From: Flavobacterium sp. 11
GTDB lineage: Bacteria > Bacteroidota > Bacteroidia > Flavobacteriales > Flavobacteriaceae
Length of the DNA: 64,000 nucleotides
Direction: 5' to 3'
Assembly: GCF_002754315.1 (NCBI RefSeq)
Contig: NZ_PEFE01000001.1
Span: 3,038,001-3,102,000 of the forward strand
Under the pieces are notes generated by a model. The model made no database searches, was not told the DNA's origin, and was given only the letters and a program-made list of their open reading frames with translations. A program made the position numbers and the translations under genes. Numbering within the stretch: the stretch's first letter is position 1; each line of letters opens with the position of its first letter. Shown here piece by piece: positions 55,616 to 64,000 of this stretch.

Positions 55616-56098
55616 TTAAAAAAAGCGACTATGCCAGCTATCGATGGCAGGAACTTCCCAAGATTCATTGTATTCTTCTATATTATTAACTAAATTATTG
55701 AAAACTATAGTGTTTTCAGTAACCGCTTTATCTTTTACCATTTTCTTGAAATCAATCAAAGGCTTGTGGGCTATATGCTCTCCAAGTTTGAAAGTAACAT
55801 TCATTTTATCCAATAAATCAACCGTGTATTTTTGTTCTAAACTTTGAATAAATTCCACAGATGAATCTATAGAACAACCTGTAGCTGCTTGTACATCCTG
55901 ATTTACGGCAATAATGATAAATCGGTTGTATTTTAATTGATACGATGATTCTAAACTGGTACCGTGTGCAGCCCAACCTTCAAGAAAGGATTGCAAAGCA
56001 GTTTCTATTTCAGAAAACTCGGCATCCGAAAATTTTCTGTTTGATTGATAAATCCAGATTCTGGATTCTTCGGGTAAATTTTCAAATGGAACGTACAT
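55616..56098 (-). CDS. Conserved Bacteroidota protein (mislabelled as ABC transporter ATPase in many genomes)
   Basis: 160 residues. MYVPFENLPEESRIWIYQSNR at the start, FLEGWAAHG, FIIIAVNQDVQAATGCSIDSS and FNNLVNNIEEYNE. This family is often annotated as ABC transporter ATPase, but no Walker A, signature or Walker B motif is visible, and no membrane segment. A conserved Cys lies in ATGCSIDSS. Function unknown. Sits 13 bases before the GH3 fusion start and follows the gene at 56137, so it belongs to the same operon. Confidence 0.9.
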   Translation of the reverse strand: MYVPFENLPEESRIWIYQSNRKFSDAEFSEIETALQSFLEGWAAHGTSLESSYQLKYNRFIIIAVNQDVQAATGCSIDSSVEFIQSLEQKYTVDLLDKMNVTFKLGEHIAHKPLIDFKKMVKDKAVTENTIVFNNLVNNIEEYNESWEVPAIDSWHSRFF

Positions 56099-56136
56099 AA
56101 TATTATTTTTTTCTAGATTTTCAGAAAATTAAAAAT

Positions 56137-56745
56137 TTACTTTTTTGCTAAATCAGTTATAACTTTAAAATATCTAAATTCTTTATTTTTTGGATCAAAG
56201 AGTTCAATTTCAGTATAACTCACTTTTATACTATCTTTTTTATTAATCTCATTATTAGTTAATAAAGAGGCTGTTTCAAAGTAATCTAATAATAGAAAAC
56301 TAAAATTTCTTCCATTTTTATCTTTTACCTGAAGTGTGATAAATTGTTCGGTTTTTATTTCAGTTACTTCACCTTCAATAAAAGCAATCTCTTTTACTTC
56401 CTCTATAGAATCATCTTCATCAATAGATCTTTTGCCCATTTCCATAATAATTTCGGGACAACTAACCATCATTTTCATTGCTACTTTTTCTCCTAAGTTT
56501 TGCATTCCTTTTTCATCATCAAAACTTATTTTATCTTCCGGTTTAAATTCTGAAAGATGAGAAGAATAACTTTGTATCATACACACTCCAACTTGGGTCT
56601 GCATCTCCTTTTTATTCATCTTAAAATAATCTATCTTTTTTGCATTTAAACATTCACAAGTTTCTTTTCCAATAACATCAAAAATATCCTGAGAATATGA
56701 CACTGAATTGCAAAGTACAATTAGAATAAAAAATATTTTTTTCAT
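56137..56745 (-). CDS. Secreted protein of unknown function
   Basis: 202 residues. Signal peptide (about 1-18, ending SYSQ). A helical part with two cysteines in TCECLNAKK and a third in CMIQSY, and another in SCPEII, is followed by a beta-rich part that looks like a small OB-like domain (about 125-200: AFIEGEVTEIKTEQFITLQV). No family recognised. Begins two bases after the CCG-domain gene stop, so it is translated from the same message. Confidence 0.85.
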   Translation of the reverse strand: MKKIFFILIVLCNSVSYSQDIFDVIGKETCECLNAKKIDYFKMNKKEMQTQVGVCMIQSYSSHLSEFKPEDKISFDDEKGMQNLGEKVAMKMMVSCPEIIMEMGKRSIDEDDSIEEVKEIAFIEGEVTEIKTEQFITLQVKDKNGRNFSFLLLDYFETASLLTNNEINKKDSIKVSYTEIELFDPKNKEFRYFKVITDLAKK

Positions 56746-56747
56746 AA

Positions 56748-57539
56748 TTACAAATCTTGTGCATTAGCAATTAATTCAGCAATATCCATAACTTTTACTT
56801 CGCCTTCCTTTTCTTTGTTTTTAATACCGTCAGTCATCATGGTATTACAAAAAGGACAACCCGCAGCTATAATTTCTGGTTTTGTTTCTAATGCGTCTTC
56901 GGTTCTTTCAATGTTGACTTCCTTGTTTCCAGGTTCAGCATCTTTAAACATTTGGGCACCACCGGCACCACAACATAAACCGTTTGCTTTAGAACGTTTC
57001 ATTTCTACTAATTCAGCATCCAATTTAAGAATCAAATCTCTTGGCGCTTCATACACATTATTGGCTCTTCCTAAATAGCAAGGGTCATGAAACGTAATTC
57101 GTTTTCCTTTAAATTGTCCTCCTTCAATGGTTAATCTTCCGTCGTCTAACAACGATTTCAAAAACTCAGTATGATGAACAACTTCATATTTTCCGCCTAA
57201 TTCTGGGTATTCATTTTTTAAAGTATTGAAACAATGCGGACAAGCAGTAACAATTTTTTTTGCTTCGTATGCATTCAAAACCTCGATATTCATCATGGCT
57301 TGCATTTGAAACAAAAACTCATTTCCGGCTCTTTTTGCAGGATCACCGGTACAACTTTCTTCAGTACCCAAAACGGCAAAAGGAACATTGGCACGATTTA
57401 AAATTCGAACAAATGCCTTCGTTATTTTCTTTGCTCTATCGTCAAAACTTCCAGCACAACCTACCCAAAATAAAACTTCTGGTTGTTTCCCTTGAGCTAA
57501 CATTTCGGCCATAGTTGGCACTATTAAATTCTCTGACAT
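56748..57539 (-). CDS. CCG-domain Fe-S binding subunit (LutA/HdrB/GlpC-like)
   Basis: 263 residues with two cysteine-rich CCG domains. The first has FWVGCAGSFDDRAKK and, downstream, ACPHCFNTLKNEYPELG. The second has FHDPCYLGRANN, LCCGAGGAQMF and AAGCPFCNTMM. Such domains bind [4Fe-4S] or Zn clusters and handle thiol or quinone redox chemistry. It directly follows the membrane Fe-S gene at 57643 (104 bases apart), so the two are probable subunits of one membrane oxidoreductase of unknown substrate. Confidence 0.93.
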   Translation of the reverse strand: MSENLIVPTMAEMLAQGKQPEVLFWVGCAGSFDDRAKKITKAFVRILNRANVPFAVLGTEESCTGDPAKRAGNEFLFQMQAMMNIEVLNAYEAKKIVTACPHCFNTLKNEYPELGGKYEVVHHTEFLKSLLDDGRLTIEGGQFKGKRITFHDPCYLGRANNVYEAPRDLILKLDAELVEMKRSKANGLCCGAGGAQMFKDAEPGNKEVNIERTEDALETKPEIIAAGCPFCNTMMTDGIKNKEKEGEVKVMDIAELIANAQDL

Positions 57540-57642
57540 ACTATTTTGTTGATTCGGTTATTTGCTTATTTGGTTAATCACAAATTCTTAATTTATAAAT
57601 CGGTTATTCGTTAAACAAATAACCAATTAAACGATTTAACGA

Positions 57643-58974
57643 CTATTCGTTTTTCCAATTCAATCGGTCTTGCTGATTGTATTGCCATGGCGCACCGTTA
57701 TTCTCTATATTAGTCATCATTGCATTAATTGGCATTGGTGCAGCACTCTGTTCCATTACTAAATAGCGTCTCATATCCATGATAATTGAAAGCGGACTAA
57801 TATCTACAGGACATTCCTCTACACACGCATTACATGATGTACATGCCCAAAGTTCTTCAGGAGTGATATAATCGTTCAATAATGTTTTGTTATCCGGAAT
57901 AAAAACACCTTTATTGGCATCAATATTTCTTCCTACTTCTTCCAATCGATCTCTTGTATCCATCATGATTTTACGTGGAGACAATTTTTTTCCTGTTATA
58001 TTCGCAGGACAAGATGAAGTACAACGACCACATTCGGTACAGGTATAAGCATTCAATAACTGAACCCAATTTAAATCCTGAACGTCACTGGCTCCAAATT
58101 TACTTGGAACCGCATTTTCATCTACTGGTGCTGCTGCAAAAGGATCAGCATTTGGATCCATCATTAGTTTTACTTCCTTAGTAACAGATTCTAAATTATC
58201 AAATTGTCCTTGAGGATTTAGATTCGCAAAATACGTATTTGGAAATGCTAACAGAATATGTAAATGTTTAGAAAAATAAAGATAGTTCATGAAAATCAGA
58301 ATTCCGGTAATATGCAACCACCAGAATATTTCGGAAAGAAGCATCACTAATTCATTTGACATTCCATTGAATAATGGCTCAATAAATTGGCTTATTGGAA
58401 ATGAACCTGCTTTAATGAAATGAGAAAAACCTCCAGGTACATGCTGTAAATGCAAATCAGAAGCATTCATCAATAAAAACAATGTCATTAAAACTACCTC
58501 AAAATACAAGATGTAATTAGCATCGTTTTTAGGTGCTCCATTCAAATCAGGATTAGCAAATCGCTTTAGTTTGATGATATTTCTTCTTATCCAAAAAGAA
58601 GCAACTGCAACTAAAACTAAAAGAGCCAAAATTTCGAAAGAAGCAATCAGTACATCGTACATAGTTCCTAAAAAAGCAAAAACACGATGCGTCCCAAAAA
58701 GTCCGTCAATAATAATTTCTAATAATTCTATGTTTATAATTACAAAACCTACATAGACAATAATATGCAATACTCCAGCAATAGGTCTTTTCACCATTTT
58801 AGATTGACCAAGAGCAATCATGGCCATATTAGTCCATCGTGCTTTGGGATTATCTGAACGATTTACATCGGTTCCAAGATTGATATTCCTTCTAATTTTT
58901 TTAACACTGTTGAAAAAATATCCAAAACCAATTACCAATAGAATGGCAAATAAAATATTGTCTAAATAGCTCAT
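57643..58974 (-). CDS. Membrane [4Fe-4S] oxidoreductase subunit (HdrD/GlpC-related)
   Basis: 443 residues. Five or so membrane helices in the first 250 residues resemble a heme b/NarI-like anchor with several histidines. A soluble part follows with two [4Fe-4S] ferredoxin motifs: CTECGRCTSSCPANITGKKL and CTSCNACVEECPVDISPLSI. Electron carrier between quinones and the soluble CCG subunit encoded next (56748). It starts five bases after the MCE gene stop, linking redox and lipid transport genes in one transcript. Confidence 0.93.
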   Translation of the reverse strand: MSYLDNILFAILLVIGFGYFFNSVKKIRRNINLGTDVNRSDNPKARWTNMAMIALGQSKMVKRPIAGVLHIIVYVGFVIINIELLEIIIDGLFGTHRVFAFLGTMYDVLIASFEILALLVLVAVASFWIRRNIIKLKRFANPDLNGAPKNDANYILYFEVVLMTLFLLMNASDLHLQHVPGGFSHFIKAGSFPISQFIEPLFNGMSNELVMLLSEIFWWLHITGILIFMNYLYFSKHLHILLAFPNTYFANLNPQGQFDNLESVTKEVKLMMDPNADPFAAAPVDENAVPSKFGASDVQDLNWVQLLNAYTCTECGRCTSSCPANITGKKLSPRKIMMDTRDRLEEVGRNIDANKGVFIPDNKTLLNDYITPEELWACTSCNACVEECPVDISPLSIIMDMRRYLVMEQSAAPMPINAMMTNIENNGAPWQYNQQDRLNWKNE

Positions 58975-58979
58975 AATTG

Positions 58980-59945
58980 CTAATTTTTTACATTAGGTAT
59001 AGAATCGTTTACAGGAGCAACATAAGGCTTGTTTTTCTTTCCAAACAAAGAAATATTTACATATCTAGTTGGGTAAAGTCGAACATCCTGCAATAATAAT
59101 TCTAATTCTTTTGTGGAACTTTTAATATTCTGGTAGAAAGCTTCATCGTTCAATAATTTGCCCATAGATCCTTTACCAGATTCTAAACCAGTCATAATAC
59201 CATCGACTCTGGCTAAAGTTGCATTTAGATTTTTAACCGTTTTACCCAAATCAGCTTTATTCAGCGAATCAGATATTTTAGAAAAATTTCCGGATATTTT
59301 ATTAAAATTAGTAACAACTCCATTGATTTGAGTTTTGTTAGCATCTAATAATGTATTAACGCTTAAAGAAGCTTTATGAAATTGCTCAATAGTCTTGCTC
59401 AATTCCGCTAAGGTAAGTTTTAAATCATGCTGACCTTTTTCGTCTAAAACATTATTCAATCCTGAAATTAATTTTTCAGTACTTCCCAATAACTTTTCTA
59501 ATTTTTCTTGAAGTGGTGCTAATTGATCTCCAACTTTATCTGTTAGTCCTAATTTTACCCCGCCTTGTAATTTTTGACCATCAACAGCTAATGTTTTATC
59601 ATCAAAATTAGGAATAATTGCAATTTGTTTTCCTCCGATAAATCCTGGCTCATAAATAGAAGCTGTACTCGATTTAGAAATTGGAAAATCAGTTTTTAAT
59701 TGTAATTCAACTAATAATACACCTGTGTTTTCATCAATTGTAATACTGCTAACTTTACCAATAACTAATCCGTTTAGCGTAACGGGTGCAGATGTGGCTA
59801 AACCTTCTACACTTTTATATTCGACATAAAATGTTTTGTAATTGGTAAAAAGGTCTCTTCCTTTCAAAAAACTGTAGCCCCAGATAAACAATAAAATAGA
59901 TGCAATTACTAAAATAGCAGTTTTAATTTCTCGTGTTATTTTCAA
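58980..59945 (-). CDS. MCE-domain lipid transport protein (MlaD-like)
   Basis: 321 residues. Short cytoplasmic start (MKITREIK), a single membrane helix (about 8-26), the MCE domain (about 38-115) with VEYKSVEGLATSAPVTLNGL and EPGFIGGKQIAI, then a long helical region (about 140-250) with repeated Leu/Asn patterns and LNATLARVDGIMTGLESGKG. MCE proteins form hexameric rings that shuttle lipids between the membranes. No MlaE/MlaF genes are in the window. Its upstream bases copy those of the amidase gene at 59996. Confidence 0.93.
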   Translation of the reverse strand: MKITREIKTAILVIASILLFIWGYSFLKGRDLFTNYKTFYVEYKSVEGLATSAPVTLNGLVIGKVSSITIDENTGVLLVELQLKTDFPISKSSTASIYEPGFIGGKQIAIIPNFDDKTLAVDGQKLQGGVKLGLTDKVGDQLAPLQEKLEKLLGSTEKLISGLNNVLDEKGQHDLKLTLAELSKTIEQFHKASLSVNTLLDANKTQINGVVTNFNKISGNFSKISDSLNKADLGKTVKNLNATLARVDGIMTGLESGKGSMGKLLNDEAFYQNIKSSTKELELLLQDVRLYPTRYVNISLFGKKNKPYVAPVNDSIPNVKN

Positions 59946-59983
59946 AATTTAAGTATTTTTTACAAATTTAATATAAAATATTT
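59935..59983. repeat. Promoter-start cassette, copy 1 (before the MCE gene)
   Basis: GTTATTTTCAAAATTTAAGT, then ATTTTTTACAAATTTAATAT and AAAA, almost base for base the same as 61154-61203. Covers the ATG, the first codons (MKITR) and the -7 box. Confidence 0.85.
59963..59970 (-). promoter_or_regulatory. -7 box before the MCE gene
   Basis: On the minus strand TAAATTTG fits TAnnTTTG, 18 bases before the ATG. The same box stands at 61185-61192 inside a matching upstream segment. -33 TTG not evident. Confidence 0.45.
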
Positions 59984-59995
59984 GACTTGTTGTAA

Positions 59996-61165
59996 TTATT
60001 TAAGTGCTTCTTGAATACTAATATTCTTTCCATCTTTAATTGCAATTATATACGCTGAAGTATATCCTTTGGATTTCACAACTTTCAAATCCTCTTTTGC
60101 AGTGTTATAGTCTGATGTTAAGCCATATGCATACTTATATAAAGATCCATTGCTTGTTGTCATCGAAACATTTTTTAATCCTTTAAAATTTGAAGGATTT
60201 AATTTAATATTTTTATTTCCGGCGGCAAATTGAACTTTAAAAACTACATCAGAATTTTGTGTTTTCGACTCTTGCTTTTGCGAAACTTGTTTTTCTATAA
60301 TTCGTTTTGATTTAATACTCTTTGAAGTATCTTTTATCTCATTTTCGACTACTTTTTTAGATGGCAGCTCTTCATAATCATCATTGGATGGCGTTCCAAA
60401 ATATTCTTTCTTGTAAGCAATAATCGCTGATGCAATAGCTTCTGCCATATTATTTTGTCCTTCCTCTGAATTTAAATAAAGACCTTCTTCGCTATTGGAT
60501 AAAAAACCCAATTCAATCAATACACTTGGCATATAAGCTGCATCCAAAACCCATAGTGGAGTCTGTTTTATACCTCTTGATTTTCGATGTAATTTATTTT
60601 TAAAATTACTCTCAATTTTTGAAGCCAGATTTATGCTTCGATCTAAATAATCTTCTTGCAGAATTTTTAATCCAATCAAGGTTTCAGGATTCTTAGGATC
60701 AAAACCTTTGTAGGTTTGCTTGTAATCTTTCTCCAGTAATATCACCGAATTTTCTTGTTTAGCAATTTCTAAATTACCTTTACTTCTTGCCAAACCCATT
60801 ACAAAAGTCTCTGTCCCAAAGGGAATTGGGTTATCAACAGAATTACAATGGATAGAAACAAATAAATTAGCATCAATACTATTTGCTTTTTTTGGTCTAT
60901 CCTTTAATTCTATAAAAACATCTGATTTTCTGGTATAAACAACTTGAATATTATTATCTTTTTTGAGGTATTTTTCTAATTTCAAAGTCGTTTTAAGAGC
61001 AATTTCTTTTTCAACAAAGCCATGATAGGAATTCCCCGGATCTTTACCTCCGTGACCCGCATCTAAAATAACCGTAAACTTTTGATTGGATTGAGAAAAA
61101 GTATTTGAGCAGAAAAATAGAAATAGCGCTAAAATTGTGGTTTTGAATCCTCTGGTTATTTTCAA
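59996..61165 (-). CDS. N-acetylmuramoyl-L-alanine amidase (paralogue 1)
   Basis: 389 residues. Signal peptide (1-24). Amidase_3 domain with zinc ligands in LDAGHGGKDPG, the Glu in HGFVEKEIAL, VSIHCNS, and the catalytic Glu in LIELGFLSN. After a Lys/Ser-rich linker (about 255-305) the C-terminus is a SPOR-like beta/alpha domain (VFKVQFAAGNKNIKLNPSNF; YKYAYG; GYTSAYIIAIKDGK). SPOR domains bind denuded peptidoglycan at division sites. Cleaves the amide between MurNAc and L-Ala in the periplasm. Tandem with paralogue 2. Confidence 0.95.
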   Translation of the reverse strand: MKITRGFKTTILALFLFFCSNTFSQSNQKFTVILDAGHGGKDPGNSYHGFVEKEIALKTTLKLEKYLKKDNNIQVVYTRKSDVFIELKDRPKKANSIDANLFVSIHCNSVDNPIPFGTETFVMGLARSKGNLEIAKQENSVILLEKDYKQTYKGFDPKNPETLIGLKILQEDYLDRSINLASKIESNFKNKLHRKSRGIKQTPLWVLDAAYMPSVLIELGFLSNSEEGLYLNSEEGQNNMAEAIASAIIAYKKEYFGTPSNDDYEELPSKKVVENEIKDTSKSIKSKRIIEKQVSQKQESKTQNSDVVFKVQFAAGNKNIKLNPSNFKGLKNVSMTTSNGSLYKYAYGLTSDYNTAKEDLKVVKSKGYTSAYIIAIKDGKNISIQEALK

Positions 61166-61203
61166 AATATAAGTATTTTTTTTACAAATTTAATATAAAA
61201 AAG
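61154..61203. repeat. Promoter-start cassette, copy 2 (before amidase paralogue 1)
   Basis: GGTTATTTTCAAAATATAAG, then TATTTTTTTTACAAATTTAA and TATAAAA, matching 59935-59983 with one substitution and a short T-run difference. Both downstream proteins start MKITR. Confidence 0.85.
61185..61192 (-). promoter_or_regulatory. -7 box before amidase paralogue 1
   Basis: On the minus strand TAAATTTG fits TAnnTTTG, 20 bases before the ATG. Lies in the 61154-61203 segment that is repeated before the MCE gene. Confidence 0.45.
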
Positions 61204-61214
61204 ATAAGCTATTA

Positions 61215-62384
61215 CTATTTAATTACGTCTTGGATATTAACTTTCTCTCCATTTTTAAATACAATCAAAAACGCAGAATTATATCCTTTTTCTTTCGCCT
61301 CGCTTAGTTGCTTTTTTGCTTCATCATAATCTGAGGTTTCACCATACATATATTTGTAAACCCTGTTTTCATAGGCTACAGAAATATTCTTAAGTCCATT
61401 AAAATTTCTTGGAATTAAATCTAATCTTTTACTACTGGCTGAAAGCTGCACTTTAAATAAAGGCTTAGCATTATCAATCGTTTTTTTTACTTGTAAAGAT
61501 TCTGCTGTGGGTTGTGGAATCATTTTTGGTTTAGCAGGAGAAACTGTATCTCTTATAGGTTTTTCGTTGATTTTTTGCGAAGGCAACTCTTCAAAAATTT
61601 CAGTTTCACCATTGCCAAAATATTCTTTTTTATAACTAATAATTGCATCAGCGATAGCTTTGGCAATTTCATTTTGACCGTCTTCAGAATTTAATATATT
61701 TCCCTCAATAGAATTCGAGATAAATCCCATTTCGATTAATACTCTAGGCATGTAAGCTTTATGAAGTACCATAAAAGGTGCTTGCTTTACTCCTCCTCCT
61801 CTAATTTTTTTTCCTAAATCTGCAAAAGAATCTTCTACCTTACTTGCCAATGAAATGCTATTGTCTAAATATTCTTCCTGCATCAAAGTCATTCCTATCA
61901 TAGTCTCCGGAGAGTTCGGATCAAATCCTTCGTATTTTTGTTTGTAATCTTTCTCTAATGTTATTACAGAGTTCTCTTTTTTAGCAGCTTCAAGATTTGA
62001 CGCTACTTTACTTAAACCCATTACGTAGGTCTCAGTTCCATCGGCAGCGGTATTTCTATTGGCATTACAATGAATCGAAACAAAAATATTAGCGTTAAAT
62101 CTATTGGCAATATTCGCTCTTTCAATTAAATCAATAAACACATCTGTTTTTCGGGTATAGTTGACATTAATCTGTGGTGTTGCTTCTAATATTTTTCCAA
62201 CTTTCAAAACTACTGCCAAGGCAATATTTTTTTCTACACGCCCTTCATAAACAGCACCAAAATCATGTGCTCCGTGGCCTGCATCTAAAGTTACCTTGAA
62301 AATATTGGATTGACTAAAGCTCGACAAAGAAATTATCGTCAAAATAAAAGTTAATATTATTTTTATTTTATATGTAATACGCAT
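61215..62384 (-). CDS. N-acetylmuramoyl-L-alanine amidase (paralogue 2)
   Basis: 389 residues. Signal peptide (1-24), amidase_3 domain with LDAGHGAHDFGAVYEGRVEK, VSIHCNANRN and LIEMGFISN, a proline-rich linker (about 260-300), and a SPOR-like C-terminus (LFKVQLSASSKRLDLIPRNF; YKYMYG; GYNSAFLIVFKNGEK). Same length and domain order as paralogue 1, 49 bases downstream of it in the message, with clear but extensive divergence: an old tandem duplication. First gene of the minus-strand envelope cluster, divergent from lptD. Confidence 0.95.
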   Translation of the reverse strand: MRITYKIKIILTFILTIISLSSFSQSNIFKVTLDAGHGAHDFGAVYEGRVEKNIALAVVLKVGKILEATPQINVNYTRKTDVFIDLIERANIANRFNANIFVSIHCNANRNTAADGTETYVMGLSKVASNLEAAKKENSVITLEKDYKQKYEGFDPNSPETMIGMTLMQEEYLDNSISLASKVEDSFADLGKKIRGGGVKQAPFMVLHKAYMPRVLIEMGFISNSIEGNILNSEDGQNEIAKAIADAIISYKKEYFGNGETEIFEELPSQKINEKPIRDTVSPAKPKMIPQPTAESLQVKKTIDNAKPLFKVQLSASSKRLDLIPRNFNGLKNISVAYENRVYKYMYGETSDYDEAKKQLSEAKEKGYNSAFLIVFKNGEKVNIQDVIK

Positions 62385-62462
62385 AAATCCAAAAGTTAAT
62401 TTAATTAAAACACTACCCTCATAAAATTTTTTATTTGGCTATTTTTGACAAAAAATTATATG

Positions 62463-62470
62463 TAAGTTTG
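62463..62470 (+). promoter_or_regulatory. Candidate -7 box of lptD
   Basis: TAAGTTTG fits TAnnTTTG; TTG at 62445-62447 lies 15 bases upstream. If used, transcription starts near 62476, which favours the TTG start codon at 62519 over the TTG at 62468. Confidence 0.45.
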
Positions 62471-62518
62471 ACATGTCAAAAAACAGGCCATAATTTTACA
62501 AAAATAGCATTTAAACCT

Positions 62519-64000
62519 TTGCATACAAACTTATTTAATATCGTTTTATTATCATTTTTCCTGTCATTGGGGTGTGGTAAATTATATTCTCAAGATATAA
62601 CAAAAAAAAAGACGGCTATATCCGCAAAAAAACAAGCAGACACTACCAATTTAGATACTAGCAAAAAAAATACTGCTCCTTTATCTGTTAAAAAAGAAGC
62701 TGACTCCATAAAAAAAGACACTGTAAAACCTCAAAAAGCGTTTCTTGATGGAAAGGTGAGATACAAAGCGGATCAATATGCTAAAATTGACCAAAAGAAA
62801 AAGCTCATCACATTGTATGATAAAGCAGAACTGTATTATCAAGATGTCGAATTGAAATCTGGTATAATCGTTATGGATTATGAGAAAAATGAAGTTTACG
62901 CAGGACGTATTAAAGATTCAACTGGTGCTTACACACAATACCCAAATTTCAAGCAAGGCGCAAATGTGGTAGAACCAGATTCTATTCGTTTTAATTTTAA
63001 AACAAAAAAAGCTTTAATCTGGAATTCCAGATCAGATCAAGGAGAATTTAAAATTAAAGCTTCTATAACAAAAAAAGAAAATGACTCCGTTTATTTTTTA
63101 AAAGGAGCTCGTTTCACCACTTCAAAAGATGTTGACAATCCTGAATATTATTTCCAAACCAACAAAGTAAAATTTATTCCCGGTAAAAAAGTAGTTACCG
63201 GATTGACTAATATGGTCATTGCAAATGTTCCTACTCCTATAGCTTTACCGTTTGCTTTTTTTCCAATGAGTAAAGAAACCAGCATTTCAGGATTGATTTT
63301 ACCCAGCTATAACGACTCCAACAATCGTGGATTTTCTCTTCAAAATTTAGGATATTATTTTGCGTTGAGCGACAATTATGATTTAACCGTTTTGGGAGAT
63401 TATTATACCAATGGAAGTTATGGTTTGCGTTTTGAATCCAGTTATGCCAAAAGATATAATTATAGAGGAAACTTAAACATTAGATTCGAAAATTTAATCA
63501 CCAGTGAAAGAGGATATCCTGATTATTTGAAACAAAATATTTATAACATTCAATGGTCTCATTCCAAAGATTCTAAATCAAATCCTAATTCCAGTTTTTC
63601 AGCCTCTGTGAATCTTGGAAGTAGTAAATACTTCAAGCAATCCATCAATCAGGTTAATATTGGTTCGAATCTTAATAATACATTAAGCTCTTCGATATCG
63701 TATTCAAAAACATTTACTTCGGTTCCACAAGTCAGAATGTCTTTGACCGCAACACACTCTCAAAATACACAAACAGAAGAAATCAATATGACTTTGCCAA
63801 CACTACAATTGAGTGTTGACAGGATTTATCCTTTTGTAAGTAAAGATGGAGTCAAGAAAGGTTTTTTCAAAAACATCAATTTACAATACAATTTAAACGG
63901 TAGAAATAGTATTGTAACTACTGACTCCTTATTCTTTAAACCACAAATGTTTAGAGATGCAAAAGTTGGTTTTCAACACAGCATTCCATTAAGCACCAAT
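62519..64000 (+). CDS. lptD: LPS-assembly outer-membrane protein, LptD-like (5' part)
   Basis: 494 codons to the right edge, still open. No in-frame ATG precedes the conserved part. The TTG at 62519 opens a signal-like segment (HTNLFNIVLLSFFLSLG, then LYSQD); a TTG at 62468 is the alternative. After a Lys/Thr-rich low-complexity linker (about 28-80) comes an OstA/LptA-like beta-jellyroll (KVRYKADQYAKIDQKKK; GIIVMDYEKNEVYA; ARFTTSKDVDNPEYYFQ). Then follows the start of the barrel (PIALPFAFFPMSKETSISGL; LPSYNDSNNRGFSLQNLGYY). Bacteroidota LptD with the LptE partner inserts LPS into the outer leaflet. Confidence 0.88.
   Translation, partial: MHTNLFNIVLLSFFLSLGCGKLYSQDITKKKTAISAKKQADTTNLDTSKKNTAPLSVKKEADSIKKDTVKPQKAFLDGKVRYKADQYAKIDQKKKLITLYDKAELYYQDVELKSGIIVMDYEKNEVYAGRIKDSTGAYTQYPNFKQGANVVEPDSIRFNFKTKKALIWNSRSDQGEFKIKASITKKENDSVYFLKGARFTTSKDVDNPEYYFQTNKVKFIPGKKVVTGLTNMVIANVPTPIALPFAFFPMSKETSISGLILPSYNDSNNRGFSLQNLGYYFALSDNYDLTVLGDYYTNGSYGLRFESSYAKRYNYRGNLNIRFENLITSERGYPDYLKQNIYNIQWSHSKDSKSNPNSSFSASVNLGSSKYFKQSINQVNIGSNLNNTLSSSISYSKTFTSVPQVRMSLTATHSQNTQTEEINMTLPTLQLSVDRIYPFVSKDGVKKGFFKNINLQYNLNGRNSIVTTDSLFFKPQMFRDAKVGFQHSIPLSTN

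Noticed and set aside
55603..55668. Longer start of the GH3 fusion gene
   Set aside because: It would overlap the upstream gene ending at 55616 and put 22 residues before the lipoprotein signal.
55616..56098. ABC transporter ATPase
   Set aside because: The protein lacks Walker A, Walker B and signature motifs; the name is an annotation habit for this family.

Overview
The window is AT-rich DNA from a member of the Bacteroidota, most likely a gliding Flavobacterium. Four things point there. (1) It carries PorP/SprF proteins beside a giant adhesin with a type B type IX secretion C-terminal domain. (2) Several genes have the flavobacterial promoter form TTG-N(about 19-21)-TAnnTTTG. (3) It has Bacteroidota-typical fusions: NagB with a PIG-L deacetylase, and a GH3 glycosidase with a class C beta-lactamase-like serine hydrolase. 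(4) Bacillithiol synthesis (bshA) is present. No transposase, integrase, CRISPR array, tRNA or rRNA was recognised.

Left part (1-14909): a surface-adhesin locus. A 2470-residue secreted protein made of three tandem arrays of five cysteine-bearing Ig/HYR-like repeats (periods 267, 270 and 237 bp) ends in a type B sorting domain. It lies between two almost identical porP/sprF-ompA modules. The right module also holds a truncated ompA followed by the last codons of a lost porP copy, which is a readable deletion scar. The 1.3 kb in front of the adhesin contains a diverged direct repeat with internal inverted repeats.

15241-24345: housekeeping genes on the minus strand (CAP lipoprotein, pdxH, rnz, pyrB, pyrR, a DUF418 membrane protein, an ABC-F ATPase). 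Two plus-strand lipoprotein genes sit among them, one of only 58 codons. 24622-32557: an amino-sugar locus with a GH20 hexosaminidase, the NagB/PIG-L fusion, a divergent LytS/LytTR-type two-component pair and an MFS sugar transporter. A good LytTR-type direct repeat lies in the divergent gap. 32706-41121: transaldolase-like enzyme, an interspersed repeat, an SDR enzyme, the SRP RNA gene with its own promoter and terminator, glutamine cyclotransferase, hutI, hutG, an RhlE-type helicase and a small heat-shock protein.

41280-52462: hybrid histidine kinase, DAACS-type symporter, aroC, an LpxH-like phosphoesterase, an outer-membrane barrel protein, a PrcB-like lipoprotein, bshA, a metal P-type ATPase and a PAP2 phosphatase. 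52606-64000: a long minus-strand envelope cluster (two amidases, an MCE protein, a membrane Fe-S/CCG redox pair, small conserved genes and the GH3/serine hydrolase fusion). It is divergent from lptD, which runs off the right edge. Peptidoglycan hydrolysis and recycling, lipid transport and LPS assembly thus lie side by side.
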